From contig NZ_CP134399.1 in NCBI RefSeq assembly GCF_002968295.1, positions 3,410,001 through 3,474,000 on the forward strand: a stretch of 64,000 nt of DNA. The letters are read 5' to 3'. The notes under the pieces are model-generated. The model was not told the origin of the DNA and did not search any database. It saw nothing but the letters and a program-made list of their open reading frames with translations. The DNA comes from Mycobacterium sp. ITM-2016-00317 (GTDB taxonomy: Bacteria; Actinomycetota; Actinomycetes; Mycobacteriales; Mycobacteriaceae). Shown piece after piece: positions 38,783 through 48,477 of the stretch; the first letter of the stretch is position 1; each line of letters starts with the position of its first letter. The position numbers were made by a program, and so were the translations under genes.

Positions 38783-39324
38783 TCTCCCGCACGAATCTGG
38801 TCCGCAGCGCCGTCACATTTGTGGCGGCGCTCGGGCTAGGTGGGTGTCTGGGTGCCTGCGGAGAGGCAGAGCACCCGGCGTCCACCGCACCCCAGGCGAC
38901 CCCGTCCGCGGTCGAAACCACCACCGCACCCGCGGTCCCGATCCCCGATACTGCCGGCGGTCCCCCGCTGCCGCCGCCCGCCGCGCTGACCGACGTGATG
39001 GCGCGGCTGTCCGACCCGGCGGTGCCCGGGGATCAGAAGCTCACGCTGATCGAGGACGCCGCCCCCGGGGAGGCCGTCGCGCTCGACCGCTTCACCGCAG
39101 CGTTGCGCGACAATGGATCCCTGCCGCTGGACTTCGAGGCCCGCGATCTCGCATGGTCACAGTCCGCCCCGGGCCACGTGGTGGCCACCGTCGTGATCAC
39201 CCCGGCGAACCCGCCCGGCGCGCAGTTCACCTTCCCGATGGAGTTCGCCCCGGCGGACGGCTCCTGGCAACTCACCCGACACACCGCCGATCTGCTGCTG
39301 GCCCTCGACGACGCGCCGCGCTGA
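38779..39324 (+). CDS. lppK: Lipoprotein LppK (MTB12-like domain)
   Basis: The 181-residue protein starts at TTG 38779, overlapping the previous stop by 4 nt. It has a short signal sequence ending in lipobox LGGC, a Pro/Thr-rich linker (residues about 30-65) and a domain like that of its neighbour: QKLTLIEDAAPGEAVALDRF, LPLDFEARDLAW, FTFPMEFAPADGSWQLTRHT. M. tuberculosis Rv2116 (LppK) occupies the same place after mpa. It is likely anchored to the outer face of the membrane; function is unknown. Confidence 0.86.
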   Translation: MISRTNLVRSAVTFVAALGLGGCLGACGEAEHPASTAPQATPSAVETTTAPAVPIPDTAGGPPLPPPAALTDVMARLSDPAVPGDQKLTLIEDAAPGEAVALDRFTAALRDNGSLPLDFEARDLAWSQSAPGHVVATVVITPANPPGAQFTFPMEFAPADGSWQLTRHTADLLLALDDAPR

Positions 39325-39327
39325 CCG

Positions 39328-39621
39328 ATGTGGATCGGCTGGCTGGAGTTCGACATCCTGCTCGGTGACGTGCACTCGCTCAAGGAGAAGCGCTCGGTCG
39401 TGCGGCCCGTCGTCGCCGAGCTGCGCCGCCGGTTCAGCGTGTCCGCGGCGGAAGTGGGCGACACCGACCTGTACCGCCGCGCCGGCATCGGGATGGCCTG
39501 CGTCGCCGGGGACCGTGCCCACGTCGTGGAGGTCCTCGACGGGGCGGAACGACTGGTCGCCGCGCGACCGGAGATCGAACTGTTGTCGGTGCGCCGCGGG
39601 CTGTCGCGCAGCGACGACTGA
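39328..39621 (+). CDS. DUF503 family protein (Rv2117-like)
   Basis: The 97-residue protein with WIGWLEFDILLGDVHSLKEKRSVVRPV is a clear DUF503 (YlxP-like) member. It has a ferredoxin-like fold with a basic SLKEKR motif. Related proteins are often encoded beside rbfA and translation genes; here the neighbours are lppK (3 nt upstream) and convergent trmI. Function is unknown. Confidence 0.88.
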   Translation: MWIGWLEFDILLGDVHSLKEKRSVVRPVVAELRRRFSVSAAEVGDTDLYRRAGIGMACVAGDRAHVVEVLDGAERLVAARPEIELLSVRRGLSRSDD

Positions 39622-39643
39622 GCCCGTCGTCAGGCCGCCGCGC

Positions 39644-40552
<909 letters not shown>

Positions 40553-40553
40553 C

Positions 40554-40559
40554 TAGTCT
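40554..40559 (+). promoter_or_regulatory. -10 box for the RecB-like nuclease gene, leaderless
   Basis: TAGTCT is followed by 7 nt and then ATG 40567; same hexamer and spacing as upstream of pafA. Confidence 0.6.
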
Positions 40560-40566
40560 CGAAGTC

Positions 40567-41439
40567 ATGACCGAGCCGACGACAGAGGTGCGCCGCCCCG
40601 CGCTCTCGCCGTCGCGTGCCAGCGACTTCAAGCAGTGCCCGCTGCTGTACCGTTTCCGCGCCATCGACCGGCTGCCCGAGCCGTCGTCGGTCGCGCAGGT
40701 GCGTGGCTCGGTGGTGCACGCGGCGCTGGAGGACCTCTACCAGCTGCCCGCGGCCGACCGCGTGCCGGAGACGGCGGCCGCCCTGGTGGCCCCGGCCTGG
40801 GAGCGAGTGCTGGCCGAGCGGCCCTCGCTGGCCGCCGACATCGAGCCCGGTCTGCGCGCCGGACTGCTCGAGCAGGCGCGCGTGTTGTTGTCGGGCTACT
40901 ACCGGCTCGAAGACCCCACCCGATTCGACCCGCAGAGCTGCGAACAGCGGGTCGAGGTCGAACTGGCCGACGGCACGCTGCTGCGCGGCTTCGTCGACCG
41001 CATCGACGTCGCGGCGACCGGCGAGGTGCGGGTCGTCGACTACAAGACCGGCAAAGCCCCATCGGAAGCCTGGGCGCTGGCCGAGTTCAAGGCCATGTTC
41101 CAGATGAAGTTCTATGCGGTGGCACTGCTGCGCTCGCGCGGGGTGATGCCCACCCGGCTGCGTCTGCTCTACCTGGCCGACAGCCAGGTTCTGGACTACA
41201 GCCCGACCCTCGACGAGCTGGAACGCTTCGAGAAGACGCTGATGGCGATCTGGCGGGCCATCCAGGCCGCCGGTGCGACAGGAGATTTCCGGCCGAATCC
41301 GTCGAAGCTGTGCGACTGGTGCGCCCACCGCGCCCACTGCCCGGCCTTCGGCGGCACTCCCCCGCCGTATCCGGGTTGGCCCGAGGTGCTCGAGGACGGC
41401 GACCCCGACGCGGTGCTGCGCGCGGAGCCGGCTGCATGA
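40567..41439 (+). CDS. RecB-family PD-(D/E)XK exonuclease with 4Fe-4S cluster motif
   Basis: The 290-residue protein carries the nuclease core EVRVVDYKTGKAPSE and the N-terminal SRASDFKQCPLLYRFR. A C-terminal cysteine set (LCDWCAHRAHC) together with the early Cys forms the iron-sulfur clamp seen in AddB/Cas4-type nucleases. M. tuberculosis Rv2119 holds the same position. It probably acts in DNA repair or end processing. Its stop overlaps the ATG of the thioesterase gene (ATGA), giving an operon of three genes. Confidence 0.9.
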   Translation: MTEPTTEVRRPALSPSRASDFKQCPLLYRFRAIDRLPEPSSVAQVRGSVVHAALEDLYQLPAADRVPETAAALVAPAWERVLAERPSLAADIEPGLRAGLLEQARVLLSGYYRLEDPTRFDPQSCEQRVEVELADGTLLRGFVDRIDVAATGEVRVVDYKTGKAPSEAWALAEFKAMFQMKFYAVALLRSRGVMPTRLRLLYLADSQVLDYSPTLDELERFEKTLMAIWRAIQAAGATGDFRPNPSKLCDWCAHRAHCPAFGGTPPPYPGWPEVLEDGDPDAVLRAEPAA

Positions 41440-42230
41440 TCGACTGTCTGTACCGTCGGCTGCCGGCCGACGGTGACTACGCCGTGTTCGAGTCCACCGA
41501 GGGCACGTGCAGCAACTGGGATCCGCGGATCCAACACGGCTCGCCGCCGCTGGCTCTGCTGACCAAGGCCGTCGAGGAGCTCGCCGACGGCACGGGACTG
41601 CGGATCGGCCGGCTCACCCTCGACATCCTGGGCGCCATCCCCGTCACGACCGTGCGCGTGCGGGCCTGGGTGGAACGCCCGGGTGCGCGGATCTCGCTGA
41701 TGGCCGCCGAGATGCTCGTCGACCGCCCCGACGGCACCCGACGGGCCGTCGCCCGCGTCACCGCGTGGCTGCTGGCCACCGGCGACACCGCCGACGCCGC
41801 GACCGACCGCTACCCCGCACTCGTCGAGGGTGAGGCCAGCGCCGTCCCGCACGCGTGGCAGGGCGCGCCGGGCTACCTGGAGACCGTGTCCTGGCGCAGG
41901 CAGGCCACCCCCGAGGGCGCCGCCGCCGAGGCGTGGTTGTCCCCGCTGGTGCCGCTGGTGGATACGGAGCCCACCACACCGCTGCAGCGCCTCGCGATGG
42001 TGGTCGACTCGGCCAACGGCATCGGCGCCGCGCTGGACCCGCAGAAATATCTGTTCATGAACACCGACACCGTCGTCCACCTGCACCGCCTGCCCAGCGG
42101 CGACGACTTCGCGCTGCGGGCCCGCGGGTCCATCGGACCGGACGGTGTCGGGGTGACCACCGCCGAGATCTTCGACCGCGGCGGCTTCATCGGAACCTGC
42201 GCGCAGACGCTGCTGGTGCAGCGCCGATGA
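41436..42230 (+). CDS. Acyl-CoA thioesterase-like protein (double hot-dog fold)
   Basis: The 264-residue protein has two hot-dog halves. The first has CSNWDPRIQHGSPPLALLTKAVE, where the HGSPPLAL segment resembles the TesB-like active helix. The second has VVDSANGIGAALDPQKYLFMNTD. The thioesterase superfamily (PF13622 type) hydrolyses or binds acyl-CoA. It is coupled to the nuclease gene upstream and to the DinB-like gene downstream by 4-nt overlaps; a functional link is not obvious. Confidence 0.82.
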   Translation: MIDCLYRRLPADGDYAVFESTEGTCSNWDPRIQHGSPPLALLTKAVEELADGTGLRIGRLTLDILGAIPVTTVRVRAWVERPGARISLMAAEMLVDRPDGTRRAVARVTAWLLATGDTADAATDRYPALVEGEASAVPHAWQGAPGYLETVSWRRQATPEGAAAEAWLSPLVPLVDTEPTTPLQRLAMVVDSANGIGAALDPQKYLFMNTDTVVHLHRLPSGDDFALRARGSIGPDGVGVTTAEIFDRGGFIGTCAQTLLVQRR

Positions 42231-42742
42231 TGCTCGACGAGGTGTCCCGCCAGTTCGAGCTCTCGTGGGCGCTGACCGACCTGCACCTGGCCGCACTCGT
42301 CGACGACGACTTCCTCTGGGAGCCCGCGCCGTTGTGCTGGACCGTGCGGCGCGACGAGGCCGGCCGGTGGCGGCCGGACTTCGCCGACGTCGAACCCGAT
42401 CCCGTTCCGGTGCCGACGATCGCGTGGCTGACCTGGCACATCGACTACTGGTGGAGCGCTGCGCTCGCGGCGTTGCGCGGACTGCCGCTGCCCGCGCCGG
42501 CCGAGGTGACCTGGCCGGGCGACGGCACGGGTGCGGTGGCGCGCATCCGCGCGCTCGCCGAGCACTGGCGGAACCTGTTGGCGGACTTGACCATCGACCG
42601 GATGGCCGCACCTGCGCCGTTTCCGTGGAGTCCCGCCGACGGCCGCACCGTCGCCGACACGGTGCTGTGGGTGACGGTGGAGTTGACCAAGAACGCCGCG
42701 GAGGTCGGCCAGTTGCGCCTGCTCAGGGCGGCCGGTCGCTGA
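42227..42742 (+). CDS. DinB-like (DUF664) four-helix protein
   Basis: The 171-residue protein begins DEVSRQFELSWALTDLHLAAL. It has the DinB-fold features TIAWLTWHIDYWWSAALAAL (metal-binding His in the second helix) and a late helix with VELTKNAAEVGQLRLL in place of the usual HxxH. Members are metal-binding proteins, some using mycothiol or bacillithiol as S-transferases. The start ATG overlaps the thioesterase stop. The distal His appears replaced by Lys/Asn, so metal binding may be altered. Confidence 0.75.
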   Translation: MMLDEVSRQFELSWALTDLHLAALVDDDFLWEPAPLCWTVRRDEAGRWRPDFADVEPDPVPVPTIAWLTWHIDYWWSAALAALRGLPLPAPAEVTWPGDGTGAVARIRALAEHWRNLLADLTIDRMAAPAPFPWSPADGRTVADTVLWVTVELTKNAAEVGQLRLLRAAGR

Positions 42743-42751
42743 ACCGGGGTG

Positions 42752-43690
42752 TCACGCCGACGGGGCCAGCGACTCCCGGTCCTCGGCGGCGAAGGTGTCC
42801 TCCAGGTGCAGCGGCGAGTAGTCGACGTCGATCTCGGTGAGCGGACGGCCGCGGGCGCTGTCGATGGTGCCGAACCGGCGCATGCCCTTGTCCGCGGCGT
42901 ACTGCTGGAACTCGTCCATCCTGAGCCCGAACGGGACCTCGTCGTAGAGCGCGAACCCGTCCTCGGTGTTCTGCAACGCCAGCGGGATCAGCTCGTTCAT
43001 CCTGGTCTCGAACACCGCCCAGTTGGCGTCGTCGGCGGCGACGTGGCGGCGGCACGTGAAGGTGCCCCAGGCCATGTGTCTGCGCTCGTCGTCGCCGATT
43101 CTGCGCACCAGCTCCTGCATACCGGGAAGGATGCCGCGGTCCACGCAGATCCGGTGCCACGCATAGTATCCGGTGAGCGCCATCATGCCTTCGATGACGT
43201 GGTTGTAGGTCGCCGAGGCGCGCACCTGGGCGGCCGGTGACGGGTCGGACGACAGCGCGTCCAGGGATGCGGGCAGCTCCTGGTAGAACATCTGCCGGTA
43301 GGCGGGCAGCTCCTCGAGGTAGCCCTGCAGATCGCCGGTGACCCCGACCGCGTCGAGCCAGAGCCGGAAGACCTGGGTGTGTTTGGCCTCCTCGAACGCG
43401 AACTGGGTCAGATACATCTCGTCGCCGAGGCGGCCCTCGGCGCGCATCGCGGACAGGAACGGCTGGATGTCCTGGGTGACCGCCTCCTCGCCGGCGATGA
43501 ACTGGGCGCACAACCGGATGGCCCAGTCGCGTTCCAGTTCGGTGAGCGCGTCCCAGTCGGCCCGGTCCCGGGAGAAGTCGATGTCGGCGGGGTCCCAGAA
43601 CTTCGCGTTGCCACCGGCGAACAGCCGTAGCGGCAGGCTGTCCCAGTTGAGGCCGCCCGCGGCGAGTGAATCCGAGCGTGTCCTGTTCAT
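42752..43690 (-). CDS. R2-like ligand-binding oxidase (R2lox, Mn/Fe; annotated elsewhere as NrdB2)
   Basis: The 312-residue protein is nearly collinear with M. tuberculosis Rv0233. All metal ligands are at the same numbers: Glu68, Glu101, His104, Glu167, Glu202 and His205. Val71 and Tyr162, which form the unusual ether crosslink, are also present. R2lox carries a heterodinuclear Mn/Fe site and a bound long-chain fatty acid, and is thought to perform two-electron oxidations rather than ribonucleotide reduction. An AAGGGG site precedes the ATG. In M. tuberculosis the gene is far from this region, so its place here differs. Confidence 0.93.
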   Translation of the reverse strand: MNRTRSDSLAAGGLNWDSLPLRLFAGGNAKFWDPADIDFSRDRADWDALTELERDWAIRLCAQFIAGEEAVTQDIQPFLSAMRAEGRLGDEMYLTQFAFEEAKHTQVFRLWLDAVGVTGDLQGYLEELPAYRQMFYQELPASLDALSSDPSPAAQVRASATYNHVIEGMMALTGYYAWHRICVDRGILPGMQELVRRIGDDERRHMAWGTFTCRRHVAADDANWAVFETRMNELIPLALQNTEDGFALYDEVPFGLRMDEFQQYAADKGMRRFGTIDSARGRPLTEIDVDYSPLHLEDTFAAEDRESLAPSA

Positions 43691-43713
43691 CCGACTGCCC
43701 CTTCGGCATCGAC

Positions 43714-43729
43714 TGTGACCCAGGACACA
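43714..43729. promoter_or_regulatory. CRP-like palindrome upstream of the R2lox gene
   Basis: TGTGA-N6-ACACA (arms CTGTG/CACAG when extended by one base) lies 24-39 bp upstream of the R2lox ATG. It is immediately downstream of a TAGGCT -10-like hexamer (minus strand, 43729-43734), a place where binding would repress. Confidence 0.4.
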
Positions 43730-43731
43730 GC

Positions 43732-45114
43732 CTACGTCAGCGGCGTGAGGTCCTGAAGCAGGGTCGGGATCAACTCGCTGACCGTCGGGTGGATGTGCAT
43801 GGTGCGCGAGATCGCGGTGTAGGGCAGCTTGGCGGTCATCACATCGAGGATCAGGTGCACGACCTCGTCGCCGCCGACCCCGAGGATCGACGCGCCGAGG
43901 ATCTCCTCGGTCTCGGCGTCGACCACCACCTTCATGAAGCCCTGCGTCTCGCCCTTCTCCACGGCCCGGCCCACCCGTGTCATGGGCCGCTTGCCCACCA
44001 ACGCTTTCCGGCCGGTCCGGCGGACCTCGTCGACGGTCATCCCGGCCCGGCCCAGCGGCGGGTCGATGTAGAGCGCGTAGGTGGGGACGCGGTCGCTGAC
44101 GCGCCGCGGATCGTCGTCGAGCAGATTGGCCGCGACGATCTCGAAGTCGTTGTAGGAGGTGTGGGTGAACGCGCCGCGGCCGTTGCAGTCGCCCATCGCC
44201 CAGATGTTGTCGGCGGTGGTGCGCAACTGGTCGTCCACGACGACGTAACCCCGGCTGTCGGTCTGCACGCCGGCCGCCTCCAGCCCGAGGTCGTCGGTGT
44301 TGGGCAGGCGGCCCACCGCGACCAGCAGATGGCTGCCGGCGATGGGGTCCGCTCCCGCGCTCGGCGTCACGGTGAAACCGTCGCGCTGCTTGGCGAAGCT
44401 GATCGCGTCGGCGCCCACGACGACGTCGATGCCCTCGGCCTCCAGGATGTCGCAGATCGCCGCCGACACGTCCTCGTCCTCCCGTGCGGTCAGCCGCGGC
44501 CCCCGCTCGACGACGGTGACGGCGGCGCCGAAACGCCGGTACATCTGCGCGAATTCGAGCGCGATGTAGCTGCCGCCGATGATCACCAGGTGCTCGGGGA
44601 CCACGTCGAGGTCGAGGATCCCGACGTTGGTCAGGTAGTCGATGTCGGCCAGGCCCGGCATCTCCGGGACGACCGCGCGGCCGCCGACGTTGAGGAAGAT
44701 CCGGTCCGCCTCCAGCAGGGCGTCGCCGACGCGCAGGGTGGTCGGGCTTTCGAACCGGGCGTGCCCGCGGATCAGCGTGCAGCCGGGCATGCCGTCGAGC
44801 CAGGATTCGACGCCCTCGCGGTCCCCGATGCTGATGCGGTCCTTGCGCGCCTTGACCGCGGCCATGTCGACGGTCACGGGGCCGGCGCCGATCCCGAAGT
44901 CGTTGCCGCGGCGGGCCAGGTGCGCCGCGTGCGCACTCGCGACCATCGCCTTGGTCGGGATGCAGCCGTAGTTCACGCAGGTGCCGCCGACCAGCTTGCG
45001 CTCGATCACCGCGACGGTCTGTCCGGCCTCGGTCAGCCGCCCGGCCAGCGGGGGTCCGGCCTGTCCTGCGCCGACGATGATCGCGTCGAAGCGCTGCGGC
45101 GTCGCGTCGGTCAC
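43732..45114 (-). CDS. Pyridine nucleotide-disulfide oxidoreductase (mercuric reductase/lipoamide dehydrogenase-like)
   Basis: The 460-residue class I flavoprotein has FAD motif [21 protein letters not shown], redox disulfide [15 protein letters not shown] and NAD(P) motif [16 protein letters not shown]. Its second FAD segment is [10 protein letters not shown], and the C-terminal [14 protein letters not shown] carries the catalytic His-Glu. Such proteins are often labelled mercuric reductase, but there is no N-terminal metal-binding domain and no C-terminal vicinal Cys pair. Reduction of a low-molecular disulfide or quinone is more likely. The GTG start is 7 nt after the DUF4126 gene stop. 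Confidence 0.85.
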   Translation of the reverse strand: MTDATPQRFDAIIVGAGQAGPPLAGRLTEAGQTVAVIERKLVGGTCVNYGCIPTKAMVASAHAAHLARRGNDFGIGAGPVTVDMAAVKARKDRISIGDREGVESWLDGMPGCTLIRGHARFESPTTLRVGDALLEADRIFLNVGGRAVVPEMPGLADIDYLTNVGILDLDVVPEHLVIIGGSYIALEFAQMYRRFGAAVTVVERGPRLTAREDEDVSAAICDILEAEGIDVVVGADAISFAKQRDGFTVTPSAGADPIAGSHLLVAVGRLPNTDDLGLEAAGVQTDSRGYVVVDDQLRTTADNIWAMGDCNGRGAFTHTSYNDFEIVAANLLDDDPRRVSDRVPTYALYIDPPLGRAGMTVDEVRRTGRKALVGKRPMTRVGRAVEKGETQGFMKVVVDAETEEILGASILGVGGDEVVHLILDVMTAKLPYTAISRTMHIHPTVSELIPTLLQDLTPLT

Positions 45115-45121
45115 CGCGGTC

Positions 45122-45603
45122 CTAGACCAGGCTCACGAGGAACACGACCAGCAGGCCGACGCCGCCGGCGAGGACGTCCTCGGTGAACGCGCCGGGACGG
45201 TCGTTGCCGTTCCTGGCGCGGCCAGCCTGCTGCGCAGCATCGCTCCGCCGAGCGTGCCGAGGACCGCGCCGATGATCCCGGCACCCGTGGCGCTGAAGGT
45301 GTGGAAGAACGCACTGCCGATGACCGCACCGGAAAAGCCGCCGGTGACGAGCCGGGCGATGAACTGCGGGGGCACTTTTCGGCTGGGGGTCTGCGGCAGC
45401 TGATCGGTGACCAGCTCGCCGACGGCGAAGATCGTCAGCACGGTGACGGTGATGGGATGCGCCATCCAGTCCGACCATTTGTCGGTGACGTCGATCCAGC
45501 CGAGCATCGCGCCCCAGGCCACCACTGCCGGGGCCGTCAGTGCGCGTGACCCGGCCACGACGCCGATCAACACAGCCAGGCCGAGCACGAGAACCAGCGT
45601 CAT
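45122..45603 (-). pseudogene. DUF4126 membrane protein (Rv2120c-like), interrupted by an apparent one-base deletion
   Basis: From ATG 45603 (GGAGG site 4 nt upstream) the frame reads a DUF4126 protein (LAVLIGVVAGSRALTAPAVVAWG, VGELVTDQLPQTPSRK) down to MLRSRLAA, then goes off. The alternative frame supplies ARNGNDRPGAFTEDVLAGG and a last membrane helix, ending at 45122. Adding one G near 45216-45222 (GCGCC from GCGGCC) restores 160 residues, equal to my recollection of Rv2120c. It lies between hisG and the flavoprotein gene; function is unknown. Confidence 0.78.
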
Positions 45604-45642
45604 CGGACCTCCGCATGCAGCGAGTGGACCTTCGGACGCTAA

Positions 45643-45661
45643 CACGGCAGACCGTGCCGTG
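45643..45661 (-). terminator. Weak hairpin downstream of hisG
   Basis: CACGGC and GCCGTG form a 6-bp stem with a 7-nt loop, 9 nt after the hisG stop. No T-run; a terminator role is only possible. Confidence 0.3.
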
Positions 45662-45670
45662 AGCGGTCGA

Positions 45671-46564
45671 TCAGAAGCGGCAGAAGCGGATGTCCGAGGC
45701 CAGAATGGCTTTGGCGCCGATGGCGGCCAACTCGTCCATGATCGCGTTGACGTCGCGTCGCGGCACCAGCGCACGCACCGCCACCCAGTCCGGATCGGCC
45801 AGCGGTGCGATCGTCGGCGATTCGAGTCCCGGGGTGACCTCGGTGGCGCGCTCGAGCAGCGATCGGGGGCAGTCGTAATCCAGCATCAGGTACTGCTGGC
45901 CGAACACCACACCCTGCACGCGGCCCGCCAATTGGTCGCGCGCCGCCGACTTTTCGGCGTCGGCGTCACCGGCCTCCTCGCGCTCGATCAGGATCGCCTC
46001 GGAGTCACACAGCGAATCACCGAATGCCACCAGATTGTGCAGTCCCAGGGTGCGTCCGGATCCGACGATATCGGCGATGACGTCGGCCACCCCGAGTTGG
46101 ATGGAGATCTCCACCGCACCGTCCAGACGTATGACAGTGGCTTGGATTCCCTTGTCCGCCAAGTTCTTTCGAACCAGGTTCGGGTATGCGGTGGCGATGC
46201 GCTTACCGGCCAGGTCGGCCATCGTCCAATCCTGGCCTCTGGGCGCGGCATACCGGAACGTCGACGAGCCGAAGCCCAGCGCCAGCCGTTCGCGTACCGG
46301 TGCGTCGGACTCGGCCGCCAGGTCGCGACCGGTGATGCCGAGGTCGAGCTCCCCGGAACCGACGTAGATCGCGATGTCCTTCGGCCGCAGGAAGAAGAAC
46401 TCGACATTGTTCACCGGGTCGACAACGGTCAGATCCTTGGGATCGGTACGGCGCCGGTAACCTGCCTCGGCCAAGATCTCGGCAGCCGACTCGCTCAGCG
46501 CTCCCTTGTTGGGTACCGCTACCCGCAGCGTCGATGAGCCGCTCCCGCGAAGAGCGTCAGACAT
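45671..46564 (-). CDS. hisG: ATP phosphoribosyltransferase HisG (long form)
   Basis: The 297-residue protein catalyses the first step of histidine synthesis, joining ATP and PRPP. Visible features: [13 protein letters not shown] at the start, the PRPP-binding [13 protein letters not shown], and the C-terminal regulatory ACT-like domain ([23 protein letters not shown]) that mediates histidine feedback in the long form. ATG 46564 adds 13 residues before the usual start, but follows the hisE stop by one base, which argues for it. Confidence 0.95.
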   Translation of the reverse strand: MSDALRGSGSSTLRVAVPNKGALSESAAEILAEAGYRRRTDPKDLTVVDPVNNVEFFFLRPKDIAIYVGSGELDLGITGRDLAAESDAPVRERLALGFGSSTFRYAAPRGQDWTMADLAGKRIATAYPNLVRKNLADKGIQATVIRLDGAVEISIQLGVADVIADIVGSGRTLGLHNLVAFGDSLCDSEAILIEREEAGDADAEKSAARDQLAGRVQGVVFGQQYLMLDYDCPRSLLERATEVTPGLESPTIAPLADPDWVAVRALVPRRDVNAIMDELAAIGAKAILASDIRFCRF

Positions 46565-46565
46565 G

Positions 46566-46847
46566 TCAGAGCTTCCCGTACACGTCGTCGAGGGTCAGGC
46601 CGCGGGACAGCATCAGCACCTGCGTCCAGTAGAGGAGCTGGCTGATCTCCTCGGCGAGCGCGTCATCGCTCTCGTGTTCGGCGGCCAGCCACACCTCGCC
46701 GGCCTCTTCCAGGATCTTCTTGCCGATGCCGTGCACACCGCCGTCGAGTGCGGCGACGGTGCCGCTGCCGGCCGGCCGGGTGCGCGCCCGTTCGCTCAGT
46801 TCGGCGAACAGCGCATCGAAGGTCTTCACGTTGGACGATTCTGTCAC
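46566..46847 (-). CDS. hisE: Phosphoribosyl-ATP pyrophosphohydrolase HisE
   Basis: With GTG 46847 the protein is 93 residues, the M. tuberculosis length. It performs the second step of histidine synthesis, removing pyrophosphate from PR-ATP. The MazG-like helices are clear: [19 protein letters not shown] and [19 protein letters not shown] hold the metal-binding acidic residues. An in-frame ATG at 46877 would add an unlikely [10 protein letters not shown] prefix. It runs into hisG and follows the sugar transporter gene by 33 nt. Confidence 0.94.
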   Translation of the reverse strand: MTESSNVKTFDALFAELSERARTRPAGSGTVAALDGGVHGIGKKILEEAGEVWLAAEHESDDALAEEISQLLYWTQVLMLSRGLTLDDVYGKL

Positions 46848-46880
46848 GTGGTGGTGTGAGCCGTCAGCCGGCCGCATCGA

Positions 46881-48353
46881 CTACCCGGCGGCGGTCTTGT
46901 CCTCGCGCAGGACCTGACCGTGCATGTCCTCCAGGGACACGCCCTTGGTCTCCATAACCCATCTCCATACGAACAGGCCGGACAGGATCGCACACAGCCC
47001 GTAGAAGCCGTAGGCCAGCCCGAGGTGCTCACGCAGGCCCGGGAACGTGATGGTGATCAGCCAGTTGGCCGCCCACTGTCCCGCGGCGGCCAGCCCGAGG
47101 GCGGCCGCGCGGATCCGGTTCGGGAACATCTCGCCGAGCAGTACCCAGACCACCGGGCCCCAGGACATCCCGAATGCGACGACGAACAGGTTGGCCGCGA
47201 TCAGTGCGATCACGCCGGAGGCGCCCGGAAGGCTCGGGTTGCCGTCGGCGTCGAGCGTCGCGTTGGCGAAGATGAACGCCATCGTGATCAGAGTCACGGC
47301 CATGCCGGACGAACCGATCAGCAGCAGCGGCTTGCGCCCGATCTTGTCGATCAGCGCGATCGCGATCAGCGTGGTGAGCACGTTGATCACCGAGGTGATC
47401 ACGGTGTAGACCGCCGACTGGTCGGCGCTGAAACCGACCGCCTGCCACAGCACGTTGGAGTAGTAGAAGATCACGTTGATGCCGACGAACTGCTGGAAGA
47501 TCGACAGCCCGAGACCGACCCAGACGATGCCGTAGAGCCCGCCCGTCGGCTTGCGCATGTCGCGCCACGACGGCTTGTCCTCGCGTTCCAGCGTCTGCCG
47601 GATCCGCGTGATGGTGATCTCCAGGTTCTTCTGTCCGAGCAGCATGCTCAGCACCCGGCGCGCCTCGGGGATCTTGTGGGTGGCAACGAGATAGCGCGGC
47701 GACTCGGGGATCGTGAACGTGAGGGCGCCGTACAGCAACGCGGGCAGTGCCATGGCCAGGAACATCCACCGCCACGCGTCGATGCCGAACCACAGGGGCT
47801 CGTTCGGCCCGCCCGCCGCCCACTGCAGCAACCAGTTGACGACGAACGACAGGAAGATGCCGGACACGATGGCCAGCTGTTGGAGCGACCCGAGTCGGCC
47901 GCGAATGCCCGGCGGGGAGGTCTCGGCGATGTAGGCCGGCGCTATCACCGACGCGACGCCCACGCCGAAGCCGCCGACGATCCGGAACAACACGACGGTC
48001 CACACTTCGTGGGCGAAACCGGTGCCGAACGCGCTGATCAGGAACAGCACCGCGGCGATCTTCATCACCGAGATACGGCCGATCTTGTCTGCGATGCGCC
48101 CGGCGGTCATGGCTCCGGCCGCGGCACCGAGCAGCGCCGACGCGACGGCGAAACCGAGCGAGGCGTTGCCGATGTCGAAGTCCTCCTGGATGGAGTCCAC
48201 CGCACCGTTGATCACCGCGCTGTCGTAGCCGAACAGCAGACCGCCCAGCGCTGCGACCGAGGCGATCCGGATCGCGGTCTTGCCGGACGAGAAGTCCTCG
48301 CCCTTGTCGTAGATCTCCGGGCTCTCCCCCGCTGGACCACCATGACCGGCCAT
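46881..48353 (-). CDS. Sugar porter family MFS transporter (GlcP-like glucose permease)
   Basis: The 490-residue protein has 12 membrane helices and the sugar-porter motifs GRIADKIGR between helices 2 and 3, RGRLGSLQQL, PESPRYLV in the central loop, DKIGRKPLL and the late PNRIRAAALG. The QQFVGINVIFYY segment of helix 7 is typical of glucose/myo-inositol porters. I recall a glucose permease GlcP beside hisE in M. smegmatis, which would match. ATG 48353 is chosen for its AAAGG site 8 nt upstream. A CRP-like palindrome lies just before it. Confidence 0.88.
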   Translation of the reverse strand: MAGHGGPAGESPEIYDKGEDFSSGKTAIRIASVAALGGLLFGYDSAVINGAVDSIQEDFDIGNASLGFAVASALLGAAAGAMTAGRIADKIGRISVMKIAAVLFLISAFGTGFAHEVWTVVLFRIVGGFGVGVASVIAPAYIAETSPPGIRGRLGSLQQLAIVSGIFLSFVVNWLLQWAAGGPNEPLWFGIDAWRWMFLAMALPALLYGALTFTIPESPRYLVATHKIPEARRVLSMLLGQKNLEITITRIRQTLEREDKPSWRDMRKPTGGLYGIVWVGLGLSIFQQFVGINVIFYYSNVLWQAVGFSADQSAVYTVITSVINVLTTLIAIALIDKIGRKPLLLIGSSGMAVTLITMAFIFANATLDADGNPSLPGASGVIALIAANLFVVAFGMSWGPVVWVLLGEMFPNRIRAAALGLAAAGQWAANWLITITFPGLREHLGLAYGFYGLCAILSGLFVWRWVMETKGVSLEDMHGQVLREDKTAAG

Positions 48354-48379
48354 ACGACGACCTTTCCCGCACACGACTG

Positions 48380-48395
48380 CGTGATGAGAATCACA
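48380..48395. promoter_or_regulatory. CRP-type binding site upstream of the sugar transporter
   Basis: Read toward the transporter gene the site is TGTGA-TTCTCA-TCACG, matching TGTGA-N6-TCACA at 9 of 10 positions. It lies 26 bp upstream of the ATG at 48353. cAMP-CRP control is plausible for a sugar importer. Confidence 0.6.
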
Positions 48396-48477
48396 TTCAA
48401 TCACTCGAGTCTTCCGGCGGTGGGGGTTCCCGGAAGTGGACGCGACTACGCCTCGGTGGGCGGGAAAGCAGAGCTGG

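Noticed and set aside
42752-43690. Class Ib ribonucleotide reductase small subunit (NrdF)
   Set aside because: The Val71-Tyr162 pair, residue numbering and overall sequence match R2lox; there is no nrdE/nrdI/nrdH neighbour.
43732-45114. Mercury resistance (MerA) function for the flavoprotein
   Set aside because: Only the CVNYGC disulfide is present; the N-terminal HMA domain, the C-terminal Cys pair and neighbouring mer genes are missing.
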